Shown here: piece by piece, positions 63,845-64,000 of the stretch
Numbering within the stretch: position 1 is the stretch's first letter
Layout of the letters: the number at the start of each line of letters is the position of its first letter
Assembly (NCBI RefSeq): GCF_013374995.1
Contig: NZ_CP056030.1
Span: 3,938,501-4,002,500 of the forward strand
DNA: 64,000 bases
Origin: Pseudomonas eucalypticola
Lineage (GTDB): Bacteria > Pseudomonadota > Gammaproteobacteria > Pseudomonadales > Pseudomonadaceae
Direction: 5' to 3'
Made by a program: the position numbers and the translations under genes
Notes under the pieces: generated by a model
What the model was told of the DNA's origin: nothing
The model's input: only the letters and a program-made list of their open reading frames with translations
Database searches by the model: none

Positions 63845-64000
63845 ATGACCCTGAACGGCAAGACGGCACTGATCACCGGCTCCACCAGCGGCATCGGCCT
63901 GGGCATTGCCCATGGCCTGGCCGCCGCGGGGGCCAATGTGATTCTCAACGGCTTCGGTGACGCCCAGGCGCTGCTCGCCGACTTCGCCCGCCATGGCGTG
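63845..64000 (+). CDS. 3-hydroxybutyrate dehydrogenase (SDR), N-terminal part
   Basis: Only the first 52 codons are inside the window. They read MTLNGKTALITGSTSGIGLG and continue with HGLAAAGANVILNGFGD. The TGSTSGIG cofactor motif and the NGFGD stretch are those of D-3-hydroxybutyrate dehydrogenases, which oxidise 3-hydroxybutyrate to acetoacetate. The gene starts 15 bp after yejF with GGAGG upstream, so it may share that transcript. The call is provisional because the catalytic Ser-Tyr-Lys region lies beyond the window. Confidence 0.72.
   Translation, partial: MTLNGKTALITGSTSGIGLGIAHGLAAAGANVILNGFGDAQALLADFARHGV

Overview
The window is high-GC, tightly packed DNA from a fluorescent-type Pseudomonas chromosome. 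The strongest sign is the block gacA-uvrC-pgsA-tRNA-Gly-tRNA-Cys-tRNA-Leu on the minus strand (54.0-50.4 kb). Supporting signs are an Rsm/CsrA paralogue, the glycolate oxidase genes glcDEF, a GlgE-type trehalose/alpha-glucan cluster, and an ech-vdh-fcs ferulate operon. The species cannot be fixed from the sequence alone. No rRNA, CRISPR array, insertion sequence or prophage was seen.

Layout. 0-6 kb: a branched-chain-amino-acid-type (Liv/HAAT) ABC importer with a coupled FAD oxidoreductase. 6.2-8.9 kb: an ABC exporter and a lone ABC ATPase. 9-12.8 kb: glcD-glcE-glcF, ending inside a tandem inverted-repeat element. 13-17.7 kb: a DMT exporter facing a TonB-dependent receptor plus an NtaA/SnaA/DszA-type FMN monooxygenase. 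17.7-25.3 kb: glgE-treS/maltokinase-glgB, making branched alpha-glucan from trehalose via maltose-1-phosphate. 25.5-26.2 kb: two small genes. 26.2-31.9 kb: fcs, vdh and ech plus an aromatic-acid MFS transporter; near-identical AT-rich operator-like sites precede ech and the transporter. 32-36.6 kb: a small secreted protein and a BvgAS/EvgAS-like two-component pair. 36.8-43.1 kb: topoisomerase IB, a UvrA2-type ATPase, an SDR and a GH15 enzyme. 43.4-48.9 kb: an Rsm protein facing a bacteriophytochrome operon (bphP, response regulator, hybrid kinase). 49-50.2 kb: two unknown genes. 50.4-54 kb: the tRNA-pgsA-uvrC-gacA block. 54.1-54.8 kb: a divergent XRE/gp16-like regulator pair around a palindrome. 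54.8-56 kb: GNAT and nitrilase-family genes. 56.1-57.7 kb: an aromatic-rich leader region and a DAHP synthase. 57.9-64 kb: ppiC, a yejABEF-type peptide importer and the start of a 3-hydroxybutyrate dehydrogenase.

Three observations stand out. (1) gacA lacks one base in codon 4, so its normal TTG start runs into a stop at codon 5; the global Gac/Rsm activator appears inactivated. (2) The DAHP synthase gene is preceded by two separate short reading frames rich in Tyr/Trp/Phe codons. The first is followed by a very strong intrinsic terminator; the second ends at a hairpin lying on the aroF ribosome-binding site. This suggests a two-tier attenuation leader. (3) The ferulate genes and their presumed transporter share a palindromic operator, and the transporter has a single-base frameshift that removes its last membrane helix.

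All gene functions are read from protein motifs and gene order; no database search was possible.
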